Below are positions 25,048 to 33,779 of a DNA stretch of 64,000 nucleotides, in pieces. Both the position numbers and the translations under genes were made by a program. The DNA is from Mycolicibacterium madagascariense. Lineage in GTDB: Bacteria > Actinomycetota > Actinomycetes > Mycobacteriales > Mycobacteriaceae. The stretch covers positions 3,906,001-3,970,000 of the forward strand of contig NZ_AP022610.1 in the NCBI RefSeq assembly GCF_010729665.1, written 5' to 3'. The notes under the pieces are model-generated. The model saw only the letters and a list, made by a program, of their open reading frames with translations, did not search any database and had not been told where the DNA came from. The stretch's first letter is position 1; each line of letters begins with the position of its first letter.

Positions 25048-26106
25048 CTACCTTTTCGCTGCGTAGTTGCGGAAGACATTGTTGGCGATCACCGCGAACA
25101 GCAGCATGGCGCCGAGGAAGAACTTGAACCAGTCCGGGTTCCAGCCCGCGTAGACGATGCCCTGATTCGTCATGCCGAAGATGAACGCACCGATGAGCGT
25201 GCCGATCGCCGTGCCGTAGCCACCGGTGAGCAGGCAGCCACCGATCACCGCGGCGATGATGTAGAAGAACTCGTTGCCGATGCCCTGCCCGGACTGAATC
25301 GTGTTGAACGAGAACAGCAGATGCATCCCCACGAACCAGGCGCAGAAGCCGACCGTCATGAAGAGGCCGATCTTGACCTTGGTGACGGGCACGCCGACCG
25401 CACGGGCGCTGTCCTGATTGCCGCCGACCGCGAAGATCCAGTTGCCGATGCGGGTCTTGAACAGGACGTAGGTGGCGACCGCCGTGAAGAGGATCCACCA
25501 CAGCACCGTGATGCGCACCGCTACGGGACCGAGCTGGATCGACGAGGCGAAGATCAGCTTGCCCGACGGGAAGCCGGCCATGTCCGAGACGCTCGGCGTG
25601 GCGACCTGACCGGCGACCAGCTTCGTCACGGCGAGGTTGACGCCGGTGAGCATGAAGAACGTGCTGAGGGTGATGAGGAACGAGGGGATCTTCGTCTTCA
25701 TCACCATGAAGCCGTTGAAGAATCCGACCGCCAGTGCCACCACCAGCGACAGCGCGGCACCGACCCACAGGTTCAGATGCAGGTTGTACGAGATCATCGA
25801 GGCCGCAAGGGAAGCCGTGGTGACCGCGACACCCGAGGAGAGGTCGAACTCACCGCCGATCATCAGCAGTCCGACGCCGACGGCCATGATGCCGATCGTC
25901 GAACTGGCATACAACACCGTCGCCAGCGACTCCGGTGAGCGGAAGGGCGGCGCCAGGACGAGGAAGAAGACGAAGATGCCGATGGCCCCCACGCCCGCGC
26001 CCATCTCAGGACGAATGAGGATGCGCTGCAGCTTGTTCTGTTCCTTGACGCGTTCGTCGTGCACGACCTGATGCGTCTCGCGGTCGAGATCTGCCTGTGT
26101 AGTCAT
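25048..26106 (-). CDS. Sugar (inositol-type) ABC transporter, permease
   Basis: A 352-residue permease of the BPD_transp_2 (RbsC) family with eight to ten membrane helices, for example GAIGIFVFFLVLAPPF, MAVGVGLLMIGGEFDLSSG and IGTLIGAFIFGMTNQGI. The GGEFDLSSG and AVGGNQDSARAVGV segments (the latter the coupling region to the ATPase) are typical. It lies between the ATPase and the binding protein genes in one minus-strand unit, divergent from the iol operon. Inositol as substrate is inferred from the neighbours. Confidence 0.92.
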   Translation of the reverse strand: MTTQADLDRETHQVVHDERVKEQNKLQRILIRPEMGAGVGAIGIFVFFLVLAPPFRSPESLATVLYASSTIGIMAVGVGLLMIGGEFDLSSGVAVTTASLAASMISYNLHLNLWVGAALSLVVALAVGFFNGFMVMKTKIPSFLITLSTFFMLTGVNLAVTKLVAGQVATPSVSDMAGFPSGKLIFASSIQLGPVAVRITVLWWILFTAVATYVLFKTRIGNWIFAVGGNQDSARAVGVPVTKVKIGLFMTVGFCAWFVGMHLLFSFNTIQSGQGIGNEFFYIIAAVIGGCLLTGGYGTAIGTLIGAFIFGMTNQGIVYAGWNPDWFKFFLGAMLLFAVIANNVFRNYAAKR

Positions 26107-26130
26107 GATTTCTCTCTTCGGCTGGAGGCT

Positions 26131-27123
26131 TTACCGCGTGCCGGCTTTGGCGAGCGAGGCGACGGCGTCGATGTTGCCCTTGTCGATGAACGACGGTCCG
26201 GTCAGCGTCGGCGCACCGCCGCCGATCAGGTTCTTGTTGTTGATGTAGAGCCACAGGGCGTCGATGGCGAGGTACCCCTGCAGGTACGGCTGCTGGTCGA
26301 CGGCCCAGTCGACCTGCCCGTTCTTGATGGCGTCCACCAGTGCGGCGTTGGTGTCGAACGTGACGATCTTCGCTTTGCTGCCTGCGTTGGTGACCGACTG
26401 GATGGCGGTCAGGGCGATCGGGGCGCCGAGCGCCACGACGTGGTCGACCGTCGGGTCCTGCTGCAGCTTGGCGGTGATGGTGGACTCGACCGAGGGCATG
26501 TCCTTGCTGTTGACGTTCAGGATCTCGGTGGACCCCTTGAAGCCCTGTGTCACACCGGCACAACGGGATTCGAGGGCGACCTGGCCCTGCTCCTGGATGA
26601 CGCAGATGATCTTCTTGGCGCCGTCGCCGTTGAGCTTCTCTCCGGCGGCGATGCCCGCAAGCTTCTCGTCCTGGCCGAAGTACTCCTGCACGCCCATCTT
26701 CTTGTAGTCGTCGAACCCGGAGTTGAACGCCGTGACCGGGATGCCCGCCGCCAGCGCGGCCTTGACCGCGGGGGCCATGGCGTCGGGCTTGGCGAGCGTC
26801 ACGGCGATGCCGTTGACCTTGCTGTCGAGCGCGCTCTGCACCAGGTTGGCCTGGCTCGGCGCTTCGGGGTCCGACGAGTAGCGCAACTCGATGTTGTCCT
26901 TGTCCGCGGCGGCTTGGGCGCCCTTGCGAATCAGGTCCCAGAAGGAGTCACCGGGCACCTCGTGGGTGATCATCGCGACGACCGCGCGGGGGGTGTTCAC
27001 GCCGCCACCCGTACCGCCCGCGCCGCCGGTCTCGGCAGGCTTTCCCCCGGTGCTCGAGCACGACACCAGCCCGAGTGCGATCACCCCGGCTCCAGCGGTG
27101 GCTGCCAGCCGACTGAACTTCAT
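26131..27123 (-). CDS. Sugar (inositol-type) ABC transporter, substrate-binding lipoprotein
   Basis: A 330-residue periplasmic-binding-protein-like lipoprotein. The N terminus MKFSRLAATAGAGVIALGLVSCSS is a lipoprotein signal with lipobox LVSC. The mature protein follows the RbsB/IatA fold (HEVPGDSFWDLIRKGAQAA, VNGIAVTLAKPDAM, VTAFNSGFDD, CVIQEQGQVALESRCAG). The ATG at 27123 was chosen because it gives a clean signal peptide. Upstream, 27196-27241 holds a candidate GntR site and a GCATGT inverted repeat. It captures the sugar outside the membrane for the permease and ATPase downstream. Confidence 0.92.
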   Translation of the reverse strand: MKFSRLAATAGAGVIALGLVSCSSTGGKPAETGGAGGTGGGVNTPRAVVAMITHEVPGDSFWDLIRKGAQAAADKDNIELRYSSDPEAPSQANLVQSALDSKVNGIAVTLAKPDAMAPAVKAALAAGIPVTAFNSGFDDYKKMGVQEYFGQDEKLAGIAAGEKLNGDGAKKIICVIQEQGQVALESRCAGVTQGFKGSTEILNVNSKDMPSVESTITAKLQQDPTVDHVVALGAPIALTAIQSVTNAGSKAKIVTFDTNAALVDAIKNGQVDWAVDQQPYLQGYLAIDALWLYINNKNLIGGGAPTLTGPSFIDKGNIDAVASLAKAGTR

Positions 27124-27195
27124 GGTCTCTCCCGTCTGCGTGTGCCGTACGACACGGCCTGCCCACGATGTAATACGGGTCACAGCGGAAAGTCA

Positions 27196-27214
27196 ACACT
27201 TTGTTCGGACATTA
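27196..27214. promoter_or_regulatory. Candidate GntR operator upstream of the ABC importer
   Basis: ACACTTTGTTCGGACATTA matches 14 of 19 positions of AGAGTTTGTCCTGACATTC, which is the complement of 28055-28073 in the iolC promoter. The shared core is TTTGTYCKGACATT. This places the importer and the iol operon under one regulator, most simply the GntR gene between them. Confidence 0.5.
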
Positions 27215-27219
27215 GGACT

Positions 27220-27241
27220 GCATGTCATATGGCAAACATGC
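27220..27241. promoter_or_regulatory. GCATGT-N10-ACATGC inverted repeat
   Basis: A perfect 6-bp inverted repeat with a central CATATG palindrome, between the GntR stop and the importer start. It could be a second operator or part of a weak terminator after the GntR gene. Confidence 0.35.
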
Positions 27242-27254
27242 GATCCGGGGCCGG

Positions 27255-27986
27255 CTAGCGATCGACCAGCGTGGTCTCGAAGTAGTACCGCGACGCCCGG
27301 TAGCAATGGTCGCCGTATTCGACGGCCTTGCCGGAATCGTCGAACGCCGTGCGGCTCATCGACAATAGCGGCGCCCCTACCTTCTCGGTCAGCAACTTGG
27401 CTTCGGTACGGGTGGCCGGCCTGGCGCCGATCCGCTGCCGCGCCAGCCTGATGTGGACGCCGCGGGCCCGAAGTGCTTGGTACAGCCCACTGCGTTCGAG
27501 TTCGCGCGCCTCCGGCGCCAGCTCGACCGGCAGGTAGTTGACCATCACCGCCAGCGGCTCGCCGTTGGCGCGGCGCAGCCGCCGGATCGTCACGATCTCG
27601 TGGCCGCTGCTCACGTTGAGCTGGGCCGCCACGTCGTCGTCGGCCTTGCCGATCTCGTACTCGAGCAGCTCGGTCGTCGGGTCCTGGCCGGCTCGGGCGA
27701 GGTCGTCGAACAGGCTGGTGAGCTCGACGCGACGGTGCACGGGATTCTGGACGACCTGGGTCCCAACGCCGCGCTTGCGCACCAGCAGGCCCTTGTCGAC
27801 GATCTCCTGGATCGCCCGGCGCGTGGTCGGACGGGAGAGCGTCAGTCGCTTCGCCAGATCCAGTTCGTTCTCGAACCGGTCGCCGGGGACGAGGTGACCG
27901 TCGCGGATGGCCGCTTCGATGGCCTGTGCGAGTTGGTAATACAGCGGGACGGGACTCGACCGGTCGAGCTCTACCTCCAGCGGCAC
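27255..27986 (-). CDS. GntR family (HutC/UTRA) transcriptional regulator
   Basis: A 243-residue regulator: winged helix at residues about 10-75 (PLYYQLAQAIEAAIRDGHLVPGDRF, then LSRPTTRRAIQEIVDKGLLVRKRGVGT) and a C-terminal UTRA ligand domain (IVTIRRLRRANGEPLAVMVNYLP, PLLSMSRTAFD). The GTG at 27986 follows GGAGG by four bases. Placed between a sugar importer and a divergent iol operon, it is the likely inositol-responsive switch; TTTGTC-type repeats at 27196, 28003 and 28055 are its candidate sites. Confidence 0.92.
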   Translation of the reverse strand: MPLEVELDRSSPVPLYYQLAQAIEAAIRDGHLVPGDRFENELDLAKRLTLSRPTTRRAIQEIVDKGLLVRKRGVGTQVVQNPVHRRVELTSLFDDLARAGQDPTTELLEYEIGKADDDVAAQLNVSSGHEIVTIRRLRRANGEPLAVMVNYLPVELAPEARELERSGLYQALRARGVHIRLARQRIGARPATRTEAKLLTEKVGAPLLSMSRTAFDDSGKAVEYGDHCYRASRYYFETTLVDR

Positions 27987-28002
27987 GTCGCCTCCCGTAT
28001 CC

Positions 28003-28021
28003 GGTGACCAGACAAACTGGG
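28003..28021. promoter_or_regulatory. Candidate GntR operator in the GntR/iolC divergent promoter (site C)
   Basis: The complement reads CCCAGTTTGTCTGGTCACC, keeping the GTTTGTC half of the other two sites; CCAG-ACAAA-CTGG within it is a short inverted repeat. It lies 17 bases upstream of the GntR start, suited to autoregulation. Confidence 0.45.
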
Positions 28022-28054
28022 CCCTAGGGTAACACCCTGCATGATCGCAAGTCA

Positions 28055-28073
28055 GAATGTCAGGACAAACTCT
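28055..28073. promoter_or_regulatory. Candidate GntR operator in the iolC promoter (site B)
   Basis: GAATGTCAGGACAAACTCT and the following TTGACAGG place the motif directly beside a TTGACA-like -35 box, about 70 bases before the iolC TTG. Its complement matches the importer promoter site at 27196-27214 in 14 of 19 positions. Confidence 0.5.
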
Positions 28074-28103
28074 TGACAGGACGGAGTGACGGGGGGCACA
28101 GTC

Positions 28104-28139
28104 ATGAGCGAGCCCATCATCCACCGCCCCGGGAGCTGA
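28104..28139 (+). CDS. 11-codon upstream ORF before iolC
   Basis: ATG at 28104 after a GGGGGG tract reads MSEPIIHRPGS and stops at 28139, one base before the iolC TTG. The position suggests translational coupling that delivers ribosomes to a weak TTG start. It may also simply reflect a leader. Confidence 0.35.
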   Translation: MSEPIIHRPGS

Positions 28140-28140
28140 C

Positions 28141-29136
28141 TTGTCCACCACTGAGTCGTTCGACGTGCTGGCCATCGGCCGCAGCGGCGTCGACGTCTAT
28201 CCCCTGCAGATCGGTGTCGGCCTCGAGGACGTGACGTCCTTCGGGAAGTTCCTGGGCGGAAGCGCCGCGAACGTCGCCGTGGCCGCCGCCCGACTCGGCA
28301 ACCGCGTGGCCCTCATCTCCGGCGCCGGCGACGATCCGTTCGGCCGCTTCGTCCGCGCCGAACTCGCCCGGCTCGGCGTCGACAACCGTTACGTCGCAAC
28401 CCATGACGCATACCCGACGCCCGTCACGTTCTGCGAGATCTTCCCGCCCGACGACTTCCCGCTCTACTTCTACCGCCAGCCGTCGGCGCCGGATCTGCAG
28501 ATCACCCCCGACGAGATCGACACCGACGCCGTCGCGTCGGCCCGCCTGTTCTGGGCGACGGTGACCGGGCTGTCCGAGGAGCCGAGCCGCAGCGCGCACT
28601 TCGCCGCGTGGGAGTCGCGCGGGGCGAGCGGACCGACGGGGACGGGCAGGGCGCCCCTGACGGTGCTCGACCTCGACTACCGACCGATGTTCTGGGACTC
28701 CCCCGCCGCGGCGACCGAACAGGTGCAGCGCGCCCTTCGGCACGTCACCGTCGCCGTCGGCAACCGCGAGGAGTGCGAGATCGCCGTCGGCGAGACCAAC
28801 CCGCGCAAGGCCGCCGACGCCCTGCTGGACCTCGGCGTGGAACTCGCCATCGTCAAGCAGGGGCCGCGCGGCGTGCTCGGCAAGACCAGGCACAGCTCGG
28901 TCACCGTGCCGCCCAACGACGTCGACGTCGTCAACGGTCTGGGGGCCGGAGACAGCTTCGGCGGCAGCCTGATTCACGGTCTCCTGCACGGCTGGCCGCT
29001 GGAGAAGACGCTGCGCTACGCCAACGCGGCGGGCGCCATCGTGGCGTCGCGTCTCGAATGCTCGACCGCCATGCCCACCGCCGCGGAAGTGGCCGAACTC
29101 GCCGAACGTACCGCCGTGGAGGCCGTCAATGTCTGA
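28141..29136 (+). CDS. iolC: 5-dehydro-2-deoxygluconokinase IolC
   Basis: A 331-residue PfkB-family kinase that phosphorylates 2-deoxy-5-keto-D-gluconate in myo-inositol breakdown. FGKFLGGSAANVAVAAARLG and the C-terminal NGLGAGDSFGGSLIHGLLHGW signature are clear. The TTG at 28141, preceded by GGGAG, puts the conserved FDVLAIGRSGVDVYP at the N terminus. It is the first gene of the iol operon and overlaps the next gene by 8 bases. A candidate GntR operator lies about 70 bases upstream. Confidence 0.95.
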   Translation: MSTTESFDVLAIGRSGVDVYPLQIGVGLEDVTSFGKFLGGSAANVAVAAARLGNRVALISGAGDDPFGRFVRAELARLGVDNRYVATHDAYPTPVTFCEIFPPDDFPLYFYRQPSAPDLQITPDEIDTDAVASARLFWATVTGLSEEPSRSAHFAAWESRGASGPTGTGRAPLTVLDLDYRPMFWDSPAAATEQVQRALRHVTVAVGNREECEIAVGETNPRKAADALLDLGVELAIVKQGPRGVLGKTRHSSVTVPPNDVDVVNGLGAGDSFGGSLIHGLLHGWPLEKTLRYANAAGAIVASRLECSTAMPTAAEVAELAERTAVEAVNV

Positions 29137-30025
29137 CCTGCTGGCCCGTCCCGCGGTGTGCGCGGACTACGCCGCCGTCACCGATCTGCGCGCCACCGAT
29201 CCCGGCGCGATCGCCCGCGCGTGGGAGGCCCGCACGACGCGGCCCACCCTGCGGGGCGACGGTCGCCTGATGATCGTGGCCGCCGACCACTCCGCGCGGG
29301 GTGCGCTCGCGGTCGGCAACCGTCCGACCGCCATGAACAGCCGCACCGACCTCCTCGACCGGTTGCGCGCCGCGCTCGCCGATCCCGGCGTCGACGGCGT
29401 GCTCGCCACCTCCGACATCCTCGACGACCTGGTGCTGCTCGGCGCGCTCGAGGACAAGGTGGTCTTCTCGTCGTTCAACCGTGGCGGCCTCGCCGGCGCG
29501 GCCTTCGAGTTCGACGACCGGATGACCGCCGCCACCGCGGCGTCGACCGCGGCCGCGAAGATGAACGGCGGAAAGATGTTGTGCCGCATCGCCCTCGACG
29601 ATCCGGGCACGGTGGCCACGATGACGGCGTGCGCCAGGGCCGTCGACGAGCTGGCCGCCCGCGGTCTCATCGCGATGGTCGAGCCGTTCATGTCCCGCCG
29701 CGTCGACGGCAAGGTGGGCAACGACCTGAGTCCCGACGCCGTCATCAAGTCGGTGCACATCGGCCAGGGCCTGGGCTCGACGTCGGCCTACACCTGGATG
29801 AAGCTGCCCGTGGTCCCCGAAATGGACCGCGTCATGGAGGCCACCACCCTGCCCACCCTGCTGCTCGGGGGTGATCCCGCCGATCCCGACGAGGCCTTCG
29901 CCGCGTGGGAGAAGGCGTTGGGCCTGCCGTCGGTGCGCGGTCTGATCGTCGGGCGAACGCTGCTCTACCCCGCCGACGACGACGTCAGCTCCGCGGTCGC
30001 CACCGCGGTCTCGATGGTGAGGTGA
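29129..30025 (+). CDS. Cgl0158 family (beta/alpha)8 barrel aldolase
   Basis: A 298-residue TIM barrel of the type found fused to, or next to, IolC in actinobacterial inositol clusters. LMIVAADHSARGALAVG opens the barrel, MVEPFMSRRVDGKVGN and KLPVVPEM carry conserved Glu and Lys residues, and LLLGGDPADPDEAFAAWEKAL closes it. From position it should supply the step after IolC: cleavage of 2-deoxy-5-keto-gluconate 6-phosphate to malonate semialdehyde and a triose phosphate. That role is inferred, as no separate IolJ is seen in the operon. Confidence 0.87.
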   Translation: MSDLLARPAVCADYAAVTDLRATDPGAIARAWEARTTRPTLRGDGRLMIVAADHSARGALAVGNRPTAMNSRTDLLDRLRAALADPGVDGVLATSDILDDLVLLGALEDKVVFSSFNRGGLAGAAFEFDDRMTAATAASTAAAKMNGGKMLCRIALDDPGTVATMTACARAVDELAARGLIAMVEPFMSRRVDGKVGNDLSPDAVIKSVHIGQGLGSTSAYTWMKLPVVPEMDRVMEATTLPTLLLGGDPADPDEAFAAWEKALGLPSVRGLIVGRTLLYPADDDVSSAVATAVSMVR

Positions 30026-30028
30026 ATC

Positions 30029-30898
30029 GTGCATAGCAAGCTGTACATCCCGGCCCGCAGCGCCGAACTCCCGTTCACGGTGGACGTGACGCCGGAGTCG
30101 GCCGGGTGGTCCGAATCCTCGCTTCGGGTACTCGAACTCGATGACACCCAAACCGCCGAACTTCGTACCGGTGACACCGAGGTGATGATCCTGCCGCTGG
30201 CCGGCGGCGGGACCGTCGAATGCGACGGGACGACCTTCGAACTGGCGCAACGTGATTCGGTGTTCGACGGGCCGTCGGACATGGTGTACCTCGGCATCGA
30301 CCAGACCTACGCGATCACCGGTGAGGGCCGCTTCGCGATCTGCGGTGCGCGTGCGCGGAATTCGTTTCCGAACCGCCGGGTGGCGGCCGCCGACGTGCCG
30401 GTCGAACTGCGGGGTGCGGGCAACTGCAGCAGGCAGGTGCACAACTTCGGCACCGCGGGCGTCTTCGAGGCCGACTCGCTGATCGCCTGCGAGGTCATCA
30501 CGCCGGGCGGCAACTGGTCGAGCTACCCCGCCCACAAGCACGACGAGAACACGCCGACCGAGTCCGAACTCGAGGAGATCTACTACTTCGAGATCGCGCC
30601 TGGGCCAGACCACTCGAGGGGCTTCGGCTACCACCGGGTCTACGGCACCCCCGACCGTCCGATCGAGGTCCTCGAAGAGGTGCGCACGGGCGACGTGGTG
30701 CTGGTGCCGCACGGCTATCACGGCCCGTCGGTCGCCGCGCCGGGCTATCACATGTACTACCTGAACGTCATGGCCGGACCGGGCGTGGAGCGCGCCTGGA
30801 AGATCGTCGACGATCCCGAGCACGCCTGGCTACGCGGCACCTGGGACGACCAACCCGTCGATCCCCGCCTGCCGCTACACGACCCACGAGGAGCCTGA
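30029..30898 (+). CDS. iolB: 5-deoxy-glucuronate isomerase IolB
   Basis: A 289-residue double-cupin enzyme that converts 5-deoxy-glucuronate into 2-deoxy-5-keto-gluconate. The metal site is visible as YPAHKHDENTPTESELEEIYYFE together with VLVPHGYHGPSVAAPGYHMYYLNVMAG. The GTG at 30029 follows the aldolase gene by three bases. Length and motifs match known IolB proteins, and the neighbours are the other iol genes in pathway order. Confidence 0.96.
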   Translation: MHSKLYIPARSAELPFTVDVTPESAGWSESSLRVLELDDTQTAELRTGDTEVMILPLAGGGTVECDGTTFELAQRDSVFDGPSDMVYLGIDQTYAITGEGRFAICGARARNSFPNRRVAAADVPVELRGAGNCSRQVHNFGTAGVFEADSLIACEVITPGGNWSSYPAHKHDENTPTESELEEIYYFEIAPGPDHSRGFGYHRVYGTPDRPIEVLEEVRTGDVVLVPHGYHGPSVAAPGYHMYYLNVMAGPGVERAWKIVDDPEHAWLRGTWDDQPVDPRLPLHDPRGA

Positions 30899-30901
30899 CC
30901 C

Positions 30902-32851
30902 ATGGTGTCCACCGCACCCAAGCGCGCCGAGAAGGTCGCCGACTCCGAGGCCACCGTGCGACTCACCGTGGCGCAGGCCACGATTCGATTCCTCGCCAGC
31001 CAGTACGTCGAACACGACGGCGTGCGGACGAAGTTCTTCGCGGGCGCCTTCGGCATCTTCGGCCACGGCAATGTGGCGGGGCTCGGCCAGGCGCTGCTGC
31101 AGGACGAGATCGCCGCCGTCGAGGCAGGCACCGAACCGTCGTTGCGGTACGTGCTCGGCCGCAACGAGCAGGCCATGGTGCACAGCGCCGTCGCCTATGC
31201 GCGGCAGAAGGATCGGCTGCAGACGTGGGCCGTCACCGCCAGCGTCGGACCGGGCTCGACCAACATGCTGACCGGCGCCGCGCTCGCGACCATCAACCGG
31301 CTGCCCGTACTGCTGTTACCCGCCGACACGTTCGCGACGCGGGTGAGCTCGCCGGTGCTGCAGGAGTTGGAGCTGCCGTCCTCTGGTGACGTGACGGTCA
31401 ACGACGCCTTCAAACCGCTGTCGCGCTACTTCGACCGCGTCTGGCGGCCCGAGCAGCTGCCCGCCGCACTGCTCGGGGCGATGCGCGTCCTGACCGACCC
31501 CGTCGAGACGGGCGCGGCCACCGTCGCGATCCCGCAGGACGTGCAGGCCGAGGCGCATGACTGGCCGGAATCGCTGTTCGCCGAACGCACGTGGCACGTG
31601 GCGCGGCCCATGCCGGAGCGTTCGGTCATCGCCCGTGCGGCCGAAGTCATCCGCTCCGCGCGCAGGCCGCTCATCGTCGCGGGCGGTGGCGTCATCTACT
31701 CCGGCGCGACCGACGCGCTCGCCGCGTTCTGCGAGCGGACCGGCATCCCCGTCGGACAGAGCCAGGCCGGCAAGGGCGCCCTGCCCTACGATCACCCGCA
31801 GTCCGTCGGCGCCATCGGCTCGACCGGCACCACCGCGGCCAACGCACTCGCGACCGAGGCCGACGTCGTCATCGGGATCGGCACGCGCTACAGCGATTTC
31901 ACCAGTGCGTCGCGGACGGCGTTCAACGATCCGGACGTTCGATTCGTCAACCTGAACGTGGCGTCGATCGACTCGGTCAAGCAGGGCGGCGTCAGCGTCG
32001 TCTCCGATGCGCGCGAGGCGATCGAGGCCCTGGGCGCCGCGCTCGGCGACTACTCGGTGAGCGACGAATACCGTTCCCGCACGGCGGCACTCGCCGCGGA
32101 GTGGGACGACGTCGTGTCGGCAGCCTATGCGACCGACGACGGTGCCGCACTCAACCAGAACCAGGTGATCGGCCTGGTCAACACGCTGTCGGATCCGCGC
32201 GACGTCGTGGTCTGCGCGGCCGGTTCGATGCCCGGTGACCTGCACAAGCTGTGGCGCACCCGGGACCGCAAGGGCTACCACGTCGAATACGGCTACTCCT
32301 GCATGGGTTACGAGATCGCCGGCGGCATTGGCGCCAAGATGGCCGAACCCGACCGCGACGTGTTCGTCATGGTCGGTGACGGCTCCTATCTGATGATGGC
32401 GACCGAACTGGTCACCGCGGTGCAGGAGAACGTCAAGGTCATCGTCGTCCTGGTGCAGAACCACGGGTTCGCGTCGATCGGTGGACTGTCGGAGGCGTTG
32501 GGCTCCCAGCGGTTCGGGACGGCCTACCGATATCGCAGCGACGACGGCCGCCTCGACGGTGACACGCTGCCCGTCGACCTGGCGGCCAACGCCGCCAGCC
32601 TCGGCGCGGACGTCATCCGCGTGGTGACGGCCGCGGAGTTCACCGATGCCGTCAAGGTCGCCAAGGCCAGTGACCGCACGACGGTCATCCACGTCGAGAC
32701 CGACCCGCTGATCTTCGCCCCCGACAGTGAATCCTGGTGGGACGTCCCGGTATCCGAGACGTCCACCCTGGAGTCCACCCAGACCGCGTACCAGACCTAC
32801 GCGGACTGGAAGAAGATCCAGCGTCCCCTCATCCGACCCTCCGACAGTTAG
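30902..32851 (+). CDS. iolD: 3D-(3,5/4)-trihydroxycyclohexane-1,2-dione hydrolase IolD
   Basis: A 649-residue thiamine-diphosphate enzyme that opens the inositol-derived ring. The N-terminal pyrimidine domain includes FFAGAFGIFGHGNVAGLGQAL and the catalytic-Glu region, the middle DHS-like domain spans about 230-370, and the C-terminal VMVGDGSYLMMATELVTAVQ is the GDG diphosphate site. The ATG follows iolB by three bases. It is full length for the family. Confidence 0.96.
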   Translation: MVSTAPKRAEKVADSEATVRLTVAQATIRFLASQYVEHDGVRTKFFAGAFGIFGHGNVAGLGQALLQDEIAAVEAGTEPSLRYVLGRNEQAMVHSAVAYARQKDRLQTWAVTASVGPGSTNMLTGAALATINRLPVLLLPADTFATRVSSPVLQELELPSSGDVTVNDAFKPLSRYFDRVWRPEQLPAALLGAMRVLTDPVETGAATVAIPQDVQAEAHDWPESLFAERTWHVARPMPERSVIARAAEVIRSARRPLIVAGGGVIYSGATDALAAFCERTGIPVGQSQAGKGALPYDHPQSVGAIGSTGTTAANALATEADVVIGIGTRYSDFTSASRTAFNDPDVRFVNLNVASIDSVKQGGVSVVSDAREAIEALGAALGDYSVSDEYRSRTAALAAEWDDVVSAAYATDDGAALNQNQVIGLVNTLSDPRDVVVCAAGSMPGDLHKLWRTRDRKGYHVEYGYSCMGYEIAGGIGAKMAEPDRDVFVMVGDGSYLMMATELVTAVQENVKVIVVLVQNHGFASIGGLSEALGSQRFGTAYRYRSDDGRLDGDTLPVDLAANAASLGADVIRVVTAAEFTDAVKVAKASDRTTVIHVETDPLIFAPDSESWWDVPVSETSTLESTQTAYQTYADWKKIQRPLIRPSDS

Positions 32852-32861
32852 GAATCAGTAC

Positions 32862-33767
32862 GTGAGCACCATCGTGGTCGGATCGGCCCCCGACTCCTGG
32901 GGCGTGTGGTTTCCCGACGACCCGAACCAGACCCCCTACACCCGCTTCCTCGACGAGGTGTCCGCCTCCGGCTATGAGTGGATCGAGCTGGGCCCCTACG
33001 GGTATCTGCCGACCGACCCACAGCAGCTGGCCGACGAGCTCGCGGCCCGCAACCTGAAGCTGTCGGCGGGCACGGTGTTCGAACACCTGCACCAAGATGA
33101 TTCGTGGGACGCCGTCTGGAAGCAGATCGAGGACGTCGCCAAGCTGACCGCGGCCGTGGGTGGCAAGCACGTCGTCGTCATCCCCGAGATGTGGCGCGAC
33201 CCGTCCACCGGCGCCGTCCTCGAGGATCGCCATCTGAGCACCGAGCAGTGGCGCAAGAAGACCGAGGGCATGAACGAGCTCGGCAAGGCGATGTTCGAGA
33301 AGTACGGTGTCCGTGCGCAATACCATCCGCACGCCGACAGCCACGTGGACACGCAGGACAACGTCTACCGCTTCCTCGACGGCACCGACGGCGAGTTCGT
33401 CAACCTCTGTTTGGACACCGGCCACATCTCCTACTGCGGCGGTGACAACCTCGCCATCATCGAGCGCGCGCCGGACCGCATCGGCTACCTGCACCTCAAG
33501 CAGGTCGACGAAGCGGTGCGCGCGAAGGTCGAGGCCGAGGACCTCCCGTTCGGGGAGGCCGTCAAACTCGGCGCGATGACCGAACCCCCACTGGGCATTC
33601 CGGACATGCCGCCGCTGCTGGCCGCGATCGAGCGGCTCGGCATCGACGTGTTCGCGATCGTCGAGCAGGACATGTATCCCTGCGCCGTCGACGCTCCCCT
33701 GCCCATCGCGCAGCGCACCCGAAAGTACCTGGGGTCCTGCGGCATTCCCTCCGTCCGATTCAGCTAG
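32862..33767 (+). CDS. iolE: Myo-inosose-2 dehydratase IolE
   Basis: A 301-residue TIM-barrel dehydratase acting on scyllo-inosose. It begins with VGSAPDSWGVWFPDDPNQTP, the diagnostic IolE block, and has metal ligands in VVVIPEMWRDP, QYHPHADSHVD, LCLDTGHISYCGGDN and FAIVEQDMYPC. The GTG at 32862 lies 10 bases after iolD. A second IolE-like protein is encoded in cluster 1, but this one has the full signature and the correct operon context. Confidence 0.95.
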   Translation: MSTIVVGSAPDSWGVWFPDDPNQTPYTRFLDEVSASGYEWIELGPYGYLPTDPQQLADELAARNLKLSAGTVFEHLHQDDSWDAVWKQIEDVAKLTAAVGGKHVVVIPEMWRDPSTGAVLEDRHLSTEQWRKKTEGMNELGKAMFEKYGVRAQYHPHADSHVDTQDNVYRFLDGTDGEFVNLCLDTGHISYCGGDNLAIIERAPDRIGYLHLKQVDEAVRAKVEAEDLPFGEAVKLGAMTEPPLGIPDMPPLLAAIERLGIDVFAIVEQDMYPCAVDAPLPIAQRTRKYLGSCGIPSVRFS

Positions 33768-33779
33768 GAGCACCACGAC

